64,000 nucleotides of DNA from Alistipes sp. (GCA_017629145.1 JAGBXR010000023.1:17862-81861); one strand, 5' to 3'. Shown: positions 24,633 through 34,568, counted from the stretch's first letter. A program made the numbers and translations. The notes: generated by a model from the sequence alone, not told the origin.

Positions 24633-26246
24633 ATGGAGAATCAGTCAAAAGGTATTAAGAAGTACCTCGGCGGTATTATCTGCCTCGTTATCGTTATCGG
24701 CATTTTTGGCGGTATTGGCTCGGTTATGGGTCTCCCAAATATGCTTAACACAATTATGAAGACGGCGCACGACTTGTTGCTCAACACCGTTTTCTACCTT
24801 ATGGCAATCTGTGTTATCACAGGTGCGTTGGGTCGCATTTTCGTGGAGTTTGGTGTCGTAGGCCTCTTGGAGCGTATCTTGCGCCCATTGATGAAGCCTT
24901 TGTTCAACCTCCCGGGTGTAGCATCTCTCGGTGCGGTTATGACATTCTTGTCGGATAACCCAGCTATCATCTCACTTGCAAAGGATAAGCGTTTCAGCAC
25001 CTACTTCCGCAAGTATCAGTTTATCTCGCTCACCAACTTCGGTACAGCATTCGGTATGGGTCTGCTCGTTATCGTATTTATGGTGTCGCAGGGCTTCTTT
25101 GTAGAGCCATTCATCGGTTTGGCAGGTGCGGTTATTGGCTGTATCACCTCTACACGCCTTATGCAGCGTTTCATCGTTAAGCAGTATCCCGATTTCAAGG
25201 AGGAGTTCGCTGCTGTTCTCGATGAGAACGATATGCAGGAGCAGGAGTCAGTTAAGGAGACCTCGATGTTCACACGTATCCTCAACTCGTTGCTCGATGG
25301 TGGTAAGACAGGTGTTGACGTAGGTCTCTCAATCATCCCTGGTGTATTGATCATCTCTACGTTGGTTATGATCCTTACATTCACAACTGGTGACAACGGC
25401 GTATACGATGGTGCTGCATACGAGGGTGTAGGCTTCTTGCCTTGGCTCTTCGGTAAGATTAACATTATCTTCGAGTGGTTGTTCGGCTTCGAGCATCCAG
25501 CGCTTATGGCCTTCCCTATCACAGCTCTCGGTGCTGTTGGTGCTGCTTTGGGTCTTATCCCTGGCTTCATTCAGGAGGGTTGGGTTGATGGCAACGCTAT
25601 CGCCGTGTTCACAGCTATCGGTATGTGCTGGAGCGGTTACCTCAGCACTCACACCGCTATGCTCGATGCTCTCGGCTACCGTAAGCTCACCTCTAAGGCT
25701 ATCCTCGCTCATACGGTAGGTGGTCTTGTGGCAGCTATCTCGGCACATTGGATGTTCGTGCTCTACGCATTGGTGTTTGGCACTCCTTCGACATTTGAGG
25801 GTGGCGCTGACCGCTATGAGCCTGCAAACAAGGTTATCGCCTTCGAGATGGTTGGTGACAATCAGATTCGTGTTGGCGACCGCGTATTTACGGACAATCC
25901 TGAGGATAAGTCTACCGACGACCGTTCTTTGGCTAACTACATCTTCGACTACCTCAAGTCTAATTCTGAGGTTATCACTGCTGATAACGAGGAGGGTACG
26001 AAGCTTAACGTTGCAGAGTTTATCTTCGATAAGGATCTTCCAGAGGATATGTACGAGAGCCTCTACCGCGAGGTGCGTGTAGGTTTCAGCTGGTATATGG
26101 ACGAGGTTGCTATGAAGTACTTCAAGCGTCCGGTAAGCGAGCTTACAGCCGAGGAGAAGGCGGAGCTCGATGAGCTTATTCCATTCCGCTTCGACAGAGA
26201 GGACGTAGAGCCTCTTGCAGTTGAGGAGAACGGCTCGGAGGAGTAA
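24633..26246 (+). CDS. Nucleoside-recognition (Gate) domain inner-membrane protein
   Basis: This is a 537-residue protein with roughly ten membrane segments in the first 385 residues. Two Gate-type halves are visible. One lies around residues 45-130 (TAHDLLLNTVFYLMAICVITGALG, then LSDNPAIISLA). The other lies around residues 210-370 (GGKTGVDVGLSIIPGVLIISTLV, MCWSGYLSTHTAMLDALGYR). The family is related to nucleoside transporters and spore-maturation A/B proteins, but the substrate is usually unknown. The C-terminal 150 residues form a charged soluble domain (VIAFEMVGDNQIRVGDRVF to the end) that I do not recognise. It follows the porin gene and is closed by a strong terminator hairpin. Confidence 0.78.
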   Translation: MENQSKGIKKYLGGIICLVIVIGIFGGIGSVMGLPNMLNTIMKTAHDLLLNTVFYLMAICVITGALGRIFVEFGVVGLLERILRPLMKPLFNLPGVASLGAVMTFLSDNPAIISLAKDKRFSTYFRKYQFISLTNFGTAFGMGLLVIVFMVSQGFFVEPFIGLAGAVIGCITSTRLMQRFIVKQYPDFKEEFAAVLDENDMQEQESVKETSMFTRILNSLLDGGKTGVDVGLSIIPGVLIISTLVMILTFTTGDNGVYDGAAYEGVGFLPWLFGKINIIFEWLFGFEHPALMAFPITALGAVGAALGLIPGFIQEGWVDGNAIAVFTAIGMCWSGYLSTHTAMLDALGYRKLTSKAILAHTVGGLVAAISAHWMFVLYALVFGTPSTFEGGADRYEPANKVIAFEMVGDNQIRVGDRVFTDNPEDKSTDDRSLANYIFDYLKSNSEVITADNEEGTKLNVAEFIFDKDLPEDMYESLYREVRVGFSWYMDEVAMKYFKRPVSELTAEEKAELDELIPFRFDREDVEPLAVEENGSEE

Positions 26247-26255
26247 CAATATTGT

Positions 26256-26294
26256 ATGGAGAGCGCCGAGTTTTGTGGTGCTCTCCATTTTTTT
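26256..26294 (+). terminator. Terminator between the Gate protein and the next lipoprotein gene
   Basis: ATGGAGAGCGCC pairs with GGTGCTCTCCAT, followed by TTTTTTT. The next gene starts only 22 bases later with no visible promoter box between, so partial read-through may feed it. Confidence 0.8.
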
Positions 26295-26315
26295 AGACTA
26301 ACTACTTAACATTAG

Positions 26316-28559
26316 ATGGGTTTTATGAGATTCTTAAAGTATTTGTCGCTCTGCACTGCACTCCTTGGTGTTGCTTGTGCGCAGGACGACATTATTGGTT
26401 CAGGTGCCGCTGAGCACTGCTCATCACGTGAACTTGTCGTAGCATTCGAGGCTGACGACACACGTGTTCAGCTTAACGACGATCGCAAGACGGTGTGGAC
26501 AAATGATGACCGTGTGGCTGTATACTATGCTTCGGGTAGTGTCGAGGAGTGGATGTACAACGGTGCAACAGGTGAGCGCTATGCGTCGCTTGTGCCTGTG
26601 TCAAACTCGACAGTGAGCGATAGCGACACGATGATGGCTATGGCATATCCCTATAGCTCGGATTTCAAGTTCGATGTTGCAGGCTCTTCTCTCAAGGCTA
26701 TGCTCCCAGCTACGCAGAAATATCTGGCAGGCAGCTATGGTGTAGGTGCAAACCTTATGGTTGGCAATGTGGGTAACCCCACAACTATGCGTAACGTATG
26801 CGGTTGGTTGCGTCTCGAGGTTACGGGTAATGGCGAGAAGGTGATGAGCATCGCGCTTCGTGGTAATCGCAATGAGCAGGTGTCGGGCGAGATTATCGTT
26901 GACACGGAGGATGCATCGTCGAAGCTTACCGAGGATAGTAGCAAGGCCTATGGTGTGGTTGTTCTCGATTGCGGTGATGGTGTGACACTCTCGGCGAAGG
27001 CTACAATATTCTACATTGCGTTGCCTCCACAGAAGTTCTCAAAGGGCCTTAACGTAGAGCTGTTGTGTAGCAATGCCGAGGTTATGACCCAGACGACCGA
27101 GAATAGCATCACTATTTCGCGCAATGTGATCACTCCTATGGAGTCATTCGCATTCAAGGCCGATAGCCAGGAGCTATCAGAGGGCTTCTACCCTTCAGGC
27201 AAGGAGGTGTGGTACAAGACATATTCAGGAGGTTTGATGGCGATTAACGGCTCACCATTCAACGCAACTGTAAAGTCGAACAAGACCGTAGAATTGTGTG
27301 TCAACGATATGTGCCGTATTATCAACTGCATCACTTGCGATAAGACGGTTACAAGCGTTGAGGCTATGTCGTTCCTCTACAGCGAGTTGGAGTCTATCTA
27401 TCTTCCACACAGCGTAACCAGCATCGGTGCATCATCGTTCCTTGAGAGCTTAGACCTCTACGAGGTACACTTTGGTAAGGGTCTCAAGAGCATCGGTCAG
27501 GGTGCTTTTGCCAACTGCTCATACCTCCGATATATCTACTGTCGTGCTGCGGTGCCTCCAACCATCGGCGAGTATGCCTTCTTGAGCGATGCTGAATCGA
27601 GCTACAACTATGTAGGTGCACGAATCTATGTTCCTGCGCAGTCGGTAGCCCTCTATAAGAGTGCCCCAGGCTGGAGTAAGTTTGCAAACTACATCGTAGG
27701 TTACGACTTTGTTAAGGGTGAGGAGAGCAGCGTAGTCATCGGTGGCGATAGCGATGAGGATGATGAGTATGTTGACGATGGCACATTCACCGGCAGCAAC
27801 TTCAACCACCGTTTGCTACTTATCGACCATACAGGTATGGATTGCGGTTATTGCCCCGAGATGACCGATCGTCTGCACGCACTTTCAGAGTCGAAGTATG
27901 CAAACTACTACTACGAGGTGCAGTGCCACGGTGGTGGTTATGCTACAGGTGGCGACCCGGGATACTCGGCAGCAGCTGCTGTTGTAGATGCTTTCCATCG
28001 CGGTAAGAGATTTATTACGGGTTACCCAACAGCTTGTGTTAACTTCCTCTATGGCTCGGTTAGCCGTGGTAATACAGACGATGCGTTTGTTAGAAATATG
28101 GGTAACGTCTTCAACGCTGTACGCAACAACTTTGGTGCGGAGGCTGGTATCGCCATTAGCTCAAAGATAGAGTCCAACAAGGTTAAGGTTGATATCGAGG
28201 TGACATCGGCCAAGAGCCAGAACTACAAGGTGACTGCGTGGGTGCTCGAAAACGATATCTACTCGCCAAATCAGAGTGGTGCTAGTTCGGTGCTTCACCG
28301 CACCTACAACCACGTGCTTCGTGCTATCGGTGGCGCATATAGCTCAAGCGATATCTCGGGTGATGCACTCGGTCGAATCGCTGCTGGCGAGAAGGCAACC
28401 AAGAGCTTCACAATCGATCTCAACAGCAGTTGGGTTAAGAGTAACCTCGAGGTGCTTGTTATTGTCAGCGCACCTAACGCTAATAACGAGTACGAGGTTG
28501 TGAATACAGCTCTCTGCCCTGCAAATGGCAGCTGCGACTACGAGCCTGTACAGAACTAA
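26316..28559 (+). CDS. Lipoprotein: fimbrillin-like module, BspA-type repeats and Omp28/thioredoxin-like domain
   Basis: This 747-residue protein has a lipoprotein signal ending LGVAC followed by AQDD, which fits surface export. The start could also be the ATG three codons in. Residues 25-280 are the fimbrillin-like module (DDTRVQL, TVWTNDDRVAVYY, YPYSS, NLMVG, LRGN, FYIALPPQ, SRNVITPM). Residues 300-480 hold a few BspA/LRR_5-type repeats (YLPHSVTSIGASSF, GKGLKSIGQGAF). The C-terminal 240 residues begin LLLIDHTGMDCGYCPEM, a CxxC motif in a thioredoxin-like setting, and resemble the Omp28 family. A redox or adhesion role outside the cell is possible. No 43-residue peptide gene precedes it. Confidence 0.8.
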   Translation: MGFMRFLKYLSLCTALLGVACAQDDIIGSGAAEHCSSRELVVAFEADDTRVQLNDDRKTVWTNDDRVAVYYASGSVEEWMYNGATGERYASLVPVSNSTVSDSDTMMAMAYPYSSDFKFDVAGSSLKAMLPATQKYLAGSYGVGANLMVGNVGNPTTMRNVCGWLRLEVTGNGEKVMSIALRGNRNEQVSGEIIVDTEDASSKLTEDSSKAYGVVVLDCGDGVTLSAKATIFYIALPPQKFSKGLNVELLCSNAEVMTQTTENSITISRNVITPMESFAFKADSQELSEGFYPSGKEVWYKTYSGGLMAINGSPFNATVKSNKTVELCVNDMCRIINCITCDKTVTSVEAMSFLYSELESIYLPHSVTSIGASSFLESLDLYEVHFGKGLKSIGQGAFANCSYLRYIYCRAAVPPTIGEYAFLSDAESSYNYVGARIYVPAQSVALYKSAPGWSKFANYIVGYDFVKGEESSVVIGGDSDEDDEYVDDGTFTGSNFNHRLLLIDHTGMDCGYCPEMTDRLHALSESKYANYYYEVQCHGGGYATGGDPGYSAAAAVVDAFHRGKRFITGYPTACVNFLYGSVSRGNTDDAFVRNMGNVFNAVRNNFGAEAGIAISSKIESNKVKVDIEVTSAKSQNYKVTAWVLENDIYSPNQSGASSVLHRTYNHVLRAIGGAYSSSDISGDALGRIAAGEKATKSFTIDLNSSWVKSNLEVLVIVSAPNANNEYEVVNTALCPANGSCDYEPVQN

Positions 28560-28574
28560 TAACTATTGCCGTAT

Positions 28575-29474
28575 ATGATAGCTCTATGTTTCGCTCTCCT
28601 TGTGGCAATCACGTTTGCATCCTGCACAACGGCTGGGTGTGACGATATAGTGCCACAGCGCGTGGGCGAGGCTATGCCTCTTGAACAGCTCTATCTGGAG
28701 TTCGATTGCAGCGACCTATCGCGCGTTGAACTTCGTGAAGGTCGAAGCGTGTGGAGCGAGGGCGATTGTGTCTCGGTATACAACTTCTCGAACGTAAATC
28801 AACGTTGGATGTTCGATGGGCAGAGTGGCGACCGTTGTGGTAGCTTCTCGCCTATCGATATAGGCGGCGAGGGTCGTGCTACGGAGTATCTCGTGGTGCT
28901 CTACCCCTATAGCAGCAACTATTGGCTCAACAGCCGCAATGGTAACGTCGATGTGATGTTTGCCGAGGTACAGCACTACAAAGAGGATAGCTTCGGTGTA
29001 GGCTCTTCGATAATGGTTGCAATGGGCGATGCAAATGATGTACTCGAGGGCCTGAAGCTGCGCAACGTGTGTGGCTGGTTGCGTCTGCACCTCGTGGGTA
29101 GCGACAAATCTGTCGCATCGATACGATTGTGGGGCAACGATGGCGAGCAACTTGCAGGACGCGCTTATCTCAACGCGGCAGATGCTACGCTGCAACTTGT
29201 CTCACAGCCACAACTCGGCGAGGGGGGCGATGTGGGCGGAACGCTCATCTTTCCTGGAGATATTGTCGAGGTTGTGACGTTGGAGTGTGGCGGTGTCGAG
29301 CTTGGTGTCGAGGCAAAGAGTTTCTACTTCGCGCTGCCACCAATCAGCCTTGCGAAGGGTTTTACGGTTGAGATATGTTGCGCAGATGGCACTACAATGA
29401 CACGTAGCACAACCAAGCGTATAGATATTGTGCGCAACCACGTACATCCTATGCGCGAAATAGTTGTCGAGTAG
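28575..29474 (+). CDS. Lipoprotein consisting of a single fimbrillin-like module
   Basis: The ATG at 28575 gives a lipoprotein signal, MIALCFALLVAITFASC; a TTG three codons upstream is possible but unlikely. The 299-residue protein contains only the module that starts the three larger lipoproteins of this window: SVWSEGDCVSVY, LVVLYPYSS, SSIMVAMG, NVCGWLRL, LWGNDGEQLAG, FYFALPP and VRNHVHPM. It lies 15 bases after the preceding lipoprotein gene, so the two are cotranscribed and may form a complex. By analogy with fimbrillin-like proteins it may act as an anchor or minor subunit; this is inference. Confidence 0.8.
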   Translation: MIALCFALLVAITFASCTTAGCDDIVPQRVGEAMPLEQLYLEFDCSDLSRVELREGRSVWSEGDCVSVYNFSNVNQRWMFDGQSGDRCGSFSPIDIGGEGRATEYLVVLYPYSSNYWLNSRNGNVDVMFAEVQHYKEDSFGVGSSIMVAMGDANDVLEGLKLRNVCGWLRLHLVGSDKSVASIRLWGNDGEQLAGRAYLNAADATLQLVSQPQLGEGGDVGGTLIFPGDIVEVVTLECGGVELGVEAKSFYFALPPISLAKGFTVEICCADGTTMTRSTTKRIDIVRNHVHPMREIVVE

Positions 29475-29491
29475 CAGGCGCTGTGCACACA

Positions 29492-29540
29492 ACAAACAAC
29501 GAGGAGATGTCCGACATATGGGGACATCTCCTCGTTTGTT
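29492..29540. terminator. Bidirectional terminator between lipoprotein and xusC genes
   Basis: ACAAAC-ACGAGGAGATGTCC pairs with GGACATCTCCTCGTTTGT around an 8-base loop. It serves the convergent genes ending at 29474 and 29544. Confidence 0.8.
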
Positions 29541-29543
29541 ATA

Positions 29544-30680
29544 TCAGCCGCGGATCTTGGCTTTGGCTCGTCGCTTTACTACCATACGGCGTATCCACAG
29601 GTAGTAGCCCGTAAGCGGTAGTGTTGCACCGAGCATTGCTGCCAGAAACCACATAATGCGTGTTACCATACCACCGAAGTTACCTACGTGCAGCGAGTAT
29701 ATCCAGCCACGCGCCTTGTTGGCCTTCGTCGAGTCGCTGTATAGCTCAACGCCCACAATCTCACCTGTGGCGTTGTCGAAGGTGTAGCGGTCTGCGGCGC
29801 GCTGATTGCCCCAACCCCCGCTCTTTACCGTTGCCGCACCCTTCGATATGGTTATCTGCTCGGCCTCAGTATTCGCGCTCGCAATCTGCTCATAGGCCTC
29901 CTGCCAATATGCGTAGGGCGTAGTATCTGTCGTGCGACTATCTCTTCTCGCCTTTGAATCTGTAGGACTATTTGTTGGCTTGCTACTCTTTGTCTGCTCG
30001 ATGCCAAGCACCGAGTAGAGACCATCGCGATACCAACTGAACGACCACGTAAGACCTGTAAGAGCCATCACTAATAGCAGAGCTGTGGCGTAGAAGCCAC
30101 CTGCAACGTGTAGGTCGTAGAGCAGACGGTGGCGGCCACTACGCACCTTAATCTTGAGGCGTGCGCCGAGCGACTTTAGGTGCTTGGGTAGCCATATCAC
30201 AACTCCCGTAAGGATGATGATAACCATCAGTAGGGTGCTTATACCGACTATCATCTTACCCCAAAATATCGAGCCATCGCCAGGGTTTGAGTCCATCAGC
30301 CAGCGGTGTAGACGGAACATAGTGCGGAAAAATCCAAGTCGCTCGGGCTGTCCGAGTACCTCGCCGCTATATTGGTCAACGTACGTTGCGCCGTGCTTCG
30401 GTTGCGAGAGGTTTACCTTGTAGCTGCGTTCTGCGTCGTCGAAGATGGTTATGCCACGAATCTCCTGACCCTCGGCAAGCGTAGGCTCGACACGAGCTAA
30501 AAGCTCGTCGATGGGTAGGGCCTCTGCGCCAACCTCCGCGACATATAGATAGTCGCGGTGTGCGCGCTCCGAGATTTCGGGCTCAAATATTAGTACCGCA
30601 CCCGTAAAGCAGGTTACGGATACCACCATTCCGATAGGTATCGACAACCAGAGGTGTAGCTGCTTGAATATCTTTTTCAT
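29544..30680 (-). CDS. xusC: PepSY-type inner-membrane protein, XusC-like
   Basis: This is a 378-residue protein with four membrane segments: residues 12-33 (LSIPIGMVVSVTCFTGAVLIF), 140-165, 195-215 and 340-362. Between them lie PepSY-like periplasmic regions. Conserved histidines include the KQLHLWLSIP start, the LHRWLM pair, DLHVAGGF and YSLHVGNFGG, as in PepSY_TM reductase-type proteins that bind heme. In XusABC systems the third protein of this kind is thought to reduce or release iron from an imported siderophore. It ends the operon xusA-xusB-xusC with the known gene order. A bidirectional terminator follows. Confidence 0.78.
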   Translation of the reverse strand: MKKIFKQLHLWLSIPIGMVVSVTCFTGAVLIFEPEISERAHRDYLYVAEVGAEALPIDELLARVEPTLAEGQEIRGITIFDDAERSYKVNLSQPKHGATYVDQYSGEVLGQPERLGFFRTMFRLHRWLMDSNPGDGSIFWGKMIVGISTLLMVIIILTGVVIWLPKHLKSLGARLKIKVRSGRHRLLYDLHVAGGFYATALLLVMALTGLTWSFSWYRDGLYSVLGIEQTKSSKPTNSPTDSKARRDSRTTDTTPYAYWQEAYEQIASANTEAEQITISKGAATVKSGGWGNQRAADRYTFDNATGEIVGVELYSDSTKANKARGWIYSLHVGNFGGMVTRIMWFLAAMLGATLPLTGYYLWIRRMVVKRRAKAKIRG

Positions 30681-30703
30681 ATATTGTGTGCGTCGAATTA
30701 TAG

Positions 30704-32101
30704 TTATAGCGGAAAGAGACGGCCTACACCGCTAATCTGTGTTGCCTCAACAGTTATGCCCTTTGTGGCTACTGCCGATACGTTGTCGATGACATATATT
30801 GCAGGGTAGTCGTTGGTGGTTGTTACTGTTATGTAGCACTTGTCACCCTCGCTATATGGCGCGCTGCCAAAGCCTGAGATATTCTCGGCCGCAGGAAGCC
30901 CCGTAACATACTTAAGCGTGCCGGCCTCAGCGTCGAATATTGCGAGCTTGTTGGCTGTCATACTCTTTTCGGGGGTGATAGGCGCGTTGTACATAAGCAT
31001 TAGGAACTTAGTGCCACCAATAGGCCAGGTGCGCAGGAATGAGCAACCATCGGCCAATGCCTCGATGTTGTAGTAGTAGCCGGGGTCGAACTCCTCAGCA
31101 CCGCTCTTTATGCGCATTACACCAGCTGGAAGTGTGGTGCGCTGGCGGACATCGTCCATAGCCTTGGCATACGAGGGCGAGAATACGTATATGTCGCCAT
31201 TATCCACGCTCCATATCATCTGGTAGTATTGCGACTTGTTGCGGCCACAAGCATAGCTTAGCTTGTCGGTCTTGATTAGGCGTTTCGAAGTGAGCGTCTC
31301 GTCATCAAATATTGCTACCCAGCACTCGTCGGGATATTGTGTCCACTGCAACTCTCCCTCCTTATATGCACCCGAGCCCGAGCCTCCCGCCTCGCTCTTT
31401 ACGAGGTCGGAGTAGCCCTCGCGTATCCACTTGCCGCCCTCGACCTTCGCACCATATTGGCTAAGGCCCATAGGTACTGCTGCCGAGTATATCTTGTCGC
31501 CACTCTGCTCGATACCTGCAAGGGTAACATACTCGCCATTGCCCAAGAAGTTCTCGGCCAGATATGCCTCCTCGCGGGTGTCGTTCGTGGTGTAGGTCTC
31601 GGCTGCGACATCGAGGTAGGAGATGAGTAGCGACTTAGGGATAAAACCGTTCTCGTCGGCCCACTCCGCAGGGCCATCGCCTGTCGATGATGTCATTATA
31701 TATTTGTCGTAGATGCCATAGCTCGTAAAGCGACGCACGGCATACTCCGCAGGACGCGCCTCGAGAGTCATATCCTCACGGAGGATGTAGGAGCGTGTTG
31801 TACCGGCATTACCCTGGTTGTATGTAAGGCCATAGAGATACTTGTCGCCATAGAAAATCCAGTACGACGCGCCATCGTTTACTAAACCATTCTCCATACC
31901 CACGCTACCCTCGCTGAGTGTAGAGGTTGTGAGTAGAGCATTTGTCGTAGTGTTGGAGAATACGCCTTGCGAGGCGATAACATAGGCGTAGTCCGTGCTT
32001 ATTGCAGGCTTATCCTCGTTGTTGTGGTTGTTGCTCTCGCACGCTGCACCAAGAGTGGCTGCAGCAAGTAGCATTGTTCGAAAAATTGTCTTGAAGTTCA
32101 T
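30704..32101 (-). CDS. xusB: DUF4374 surface lipoprotein, XusB-like siderophore-binding protein
   Basis: This is a 465-residue protein with a lipoprotein signal ending TLGAAC (Cys21) and a polar tether ([10 protein letters not shown]). The body is a repeated beta-blade sequence typical of DUF4374 propellers, with [13 protein letters not shown] at the start, [25 protein letters not shown] and SGFGSAPY near the end. In Bacteroides the DUF4374 protein XusB binds catecholate siderophores made by other bacteria and passes them to XusA. The gene lies 29 bases after xusA and 23 bases before xusC. I therefore infer use of a foreign siderophore by this organism. Confidence 0.8.
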   Translation of the reverse strand: MNFKTIFRTMLLAAATLGAACESNNHNNEDKPAISTDYAYVIASQGVFSNTTTNALLTTSTLSEGSVGMENGLVNDGASYWIFYGDKYLYGLTYNQGNAGTTRSYILREDMTLEARPAEYAVRRFTSYGIYDKYIMTSSTGDGPAEWADENGFIPKSLLISYLDVAAETYTTNDTREEAYLAENFLGNGEYVTLAGIEQSGDKIYSAAVPMGLSQYGAKVEGGKWIREGYSDLVKSEAGGSGSGAYKEGELQWTQYPDECWVAIFDDETLTSKRLIKTDKLSYACGRNKSQYYQMIWSVDNGDIYVFSPSYAKAMDDVRQRTTLPAGVMRIKSGAEEFDPGYYYNIEALADGCSFLRTWPIGGTKFLMLMYNAPITPEKSMTANKLAIFDAEAGTLKYVTGLPAAENISGFGSAPYSEGDKCYITVTTTNDYPAIYVIDNVSAVATKGITVEATQISGVGRLFPL

Positions 32102-32130
32102 AATCTATCGTTTATTATTATTATCATACT

Positions 32131-34548
32131 CTATCTGCCTCCGAAAGCTACGCGCAGCTTGGCGTAGAAGGCACGACCTGCCTTCTGTAGCGAGAAGTTG
32201 TCGTAGAGCCTCTCATTTGTTATGTTGCGACACTCCACCGAGATGTTGTATCGACCGCCCTGTAGCGTATAGCTTATCGAGATGTTATGCGAAAATTGGC
32301 TTGGTACCATATACTCATCGCGGTTTGTTCCGATGCGCGACGAGTAGTAGTAGAAGTTGTGCAGATACTGGTTGTCGTACGTAAGTGAGAGTGTGTTGTC
32401 CTTGTGCAGGAAATCTCGCCACGTGAAGGTCACATCGCTATCGGCAAAGAGGTAGGGTATATTGGGCATACGGTCGCCATAGCCGAGGTTGGGCATCGTC
32501 GTACCGAGTGCGAGCTTCATATTGTCGCGCACGTCCATATATGTGAGGTTGCCACCTACCGAGAGCCATTCGGCGAAGGTGTAGCGTGCCGAGAGGTTAG
32601 CGCCGAGGGTCTGCACCTTGCCATAGTTGATATACGAGGCTGCCGACTTACCACCGCTTAGATCCACGATGTTGCGCTGTATGTAGTCCGTAGTGTTGCG
32701 CCAGATGAAACCGGCCTCGACAAATATGCCGTGACGCTCGTCGCTGCCGAGTGCGGTATTGTACGAGAGGCTGAAGTTGAGGTTGTCGCTCTTCTCGGGG
32801 CGTATGCCTACATCGCCCATTTCGAGATCCTCGTCACCAAAAAGCTCCTCGATAGTTGGCAGACGCACAGCCTTCTCGTAGGATAGCTTCGCCTGAAGCT
32901 CCTTAACGATGAAGTATGTTGCCGCAGCACCATAGCCAAAGGCATCCTCGCTGCGTGTATCACGCACAAACTCTGTCTGCTTGTCGTTTGTGGCTATTGG
33001 CCCTGAGGTGTAGAGCGCATAATACTTGGCAAATGCCGAGGCGCTCCACCTCTTCGATGGCGAGAAGCGATACTGCAGGCCGGTGATATTCTTGCGCGTC
33101 TGCTTATCGATAGCATCCGTTGCTACCTCCTTGGCTAACAGTGAGCTATTCTCGCGGCGGAAGGCGTTGAATACGTGGTTGAGCGTTATATGGTGCTTGC
33201 GGCCGATGCGGTAGTTGAGTGTTGCCGTAGCGTTCCAGTTGTCGTTGTCGGCTGCTGAGTGCTGATACGACTGCTCACCAGGCGAGTTGAGACGCTTAGT
33301 CTCGCCACGCCAATTATACTTATACTGCGCTGTATCGACATTTACCGTATGATTACGGTTGTAGTTTGCCGTAAGCGTAAGGTCGAGGCCCTCGACCAGA
33401 AGGTTGCGCTTCTGATACTCTAACGATGGGAGAAGCGAGTAGCCGTAGCGAAACTTCTCGCCATAGACAATCTCCTGACGTACGCCAGTCTGTATATCCT
33501 TATGCATATGCGAGTAGGTCATACCAACCACCAGACGGTCTGCCCAGCGCTTGCCCACCACGCCGAGCTTTGCGACGATAGCCTCGTTGTGGTAGGTGTC
33601 GTGGAAACGCTCAACCCTCTCGAGCTTGTTGCGCTCGATGCGGCCTGTAGCGAAATCCTCGACAGGCACGTCGATCTTATAGTTATTATTCGAGTAGTTC
33701 TGAAAGGCGTTTATCTCCCACATAAATCCGTTGTCGAGTGTCTGCCCAGCATTCACCGACGAGCGGTGGGTGTTGAACGAACCATAGGAGTAGGATGCGT
33801 CGGCAAACCAGCGACGACGCGCCTTGTTAGTGACGATGTTCACAACGCCACCAATGGCATCCGAGCCGAAGCCTACGGGTACCACGCCACGATATACCTC
33901 TATGCGCTCGGCAAAGCCTGCAGGTATGTTGTTCAGCGAGAAGGAGCTACCCACACCCTCTTGCGGTACGCCGTCGATAAATATCTTGACGTGCTTGCCC
34001 GTGAAGCCATCTACCGATAGCGACATATCCGAGCCTACACCTCCCGCCTCGCGGAGCTTGAGACCAGGTGCGCGTGAGAGAGCGTCGCTTAGATTCTTCG
34101 TGGTATTGCGCAAAGGGGCTGTATCTACCGCCACAGCATTAAATGCCGAGCGTCGCAGACCTCCTACGCCTGAGGCTGTTACGACCACTTCGTCTATAGC
34201 TGTGCTCTGCTCTTCGAGAGCGAAGTTTACGCTTGTAATTGTGCTCTGCGATGCGTCGATATCCATCTTGCTCTCCTCATATCCGAGTACCGATGCAACT
34301 ATAGTGTGCTTTCCACGCTCCACACGCAGGCTATAGTGTCCCGTAGCATCGGTTGTCGTACCTCGTGTGCTGCCCTCAATAAATATTGTGGCATAGGGCA
34401 CAGCATCGCCCGAGCTATCCGTCACGCAGCCCTCTATGACGACACCCCCAGGAGGTTGGGTAGAGGCTGTAGAAGCGTATGCCACGCTGTGCAAAAAGAG
34501 TATACCTATAATTATTATAGTGCGTATGTGTGTCGAAACTCTCTCCAT
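32131..34548 (-). CDS. xusA: TonB-dependent siderophore receptor, XusA-like
   Basis: This is an 805-residue outer-membrane receptor. After a signal peptide (residues 1-26) comes a carboxypeptidase-regulatory-like domain (VVIEGCVTDSSGDAVPYATIFIEGSTRGTTTDA). A TonB-box-like stretch, AIDEVVVTAS, follows near residue 117. Then come a plug domain (residues 130-240, with DGVPQEGVGSSFSLNNIP and GSDAIGGVVNIVT) and a beta-barrel ending in an aromatic residue pattern (YAKLRVAFGGR). With XusB and XusC downstream it forms the outer-membrane part of a xenosiderophore uptake system. A TACCTTTG promoter box lies about 20 bases before the start. Iron control is expected, but I could not define a Fur box by eye. 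Confidence 0.88.
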   Translation of the reverse strand: MERVSTHIRTIIIIGILFLHSVAYASTASTQPPGGVVIEGCVTDSSGDAVPYATIFIEGSTRGTTTDATGHYSLRVERGKHTIVASVLGYEESKMDIDASQSTITSVNFALEEQSTAIDEVVVTASGVGGLRRSAFNAVAVDTAPLRNTTKNLSDALSRAPGLKLREAGGVGSDMSLSVDGFTGKHVKIFIDGVPQEGVGSSFSLNNIPAGFAERIEVYRGVVPVGFGSDAIGGVVNIVTNKARRRWFADASYSYGSFNTHRSSVNAGQTLDNGFMWEINAFQNYSNNNYKIDVPVEDFATGRIERNKLERVERFHDTYHNEAIVAKLGVVGKRWADRLVVGMTYSHMHKDIQTGVRQEIVYGEKFRYGYSLLPSLEYQKRNLLVEGLDLTLTANYNRNHTVNVDTAQYKYNWRGETKRLNSPGEQSYQHSAADNDNWNATATLNYRIGRKHHITLNHVFNAFRRENSSLLAKEVATDAIDKQTRKNITGLQYRFSPSKRWSASAFAKYYALYTSGPIATNDKQTEFVRDTRSEDAFGYGAAATYFIVKELQAKLSYEKAVRLPTIEELFGDEDLEMGDVGIRPEKSDNLNFSLSYNTALGSDERHGIFVEAGFIWRNTTDYIQRNIVDLSGGKSAASYINYGKVQTLGANLSARYTFAEWLSVGGNLTYMDVRDNMKLALGTTMPNLGYGDRMPNIPYLFADSDVTFTWRDFLHKDNTLSLTYDNQYLHNFYYYSSRIGTNRDEYMVPSQFSHNISISYTLQGGRYNISVECRNITNERLYDNFSLQKAGRAFYAKLRVAFGGR

Positions 34549-34568
34549 ATCTTCATATTTTCACACTG

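Noticed and set aside
23536-24648. 370-residue minus-strand frame opposite the porin gene
   Set aside because: It is a shadow of the porin reading frame, low in recognisable domains and without its own promoter.
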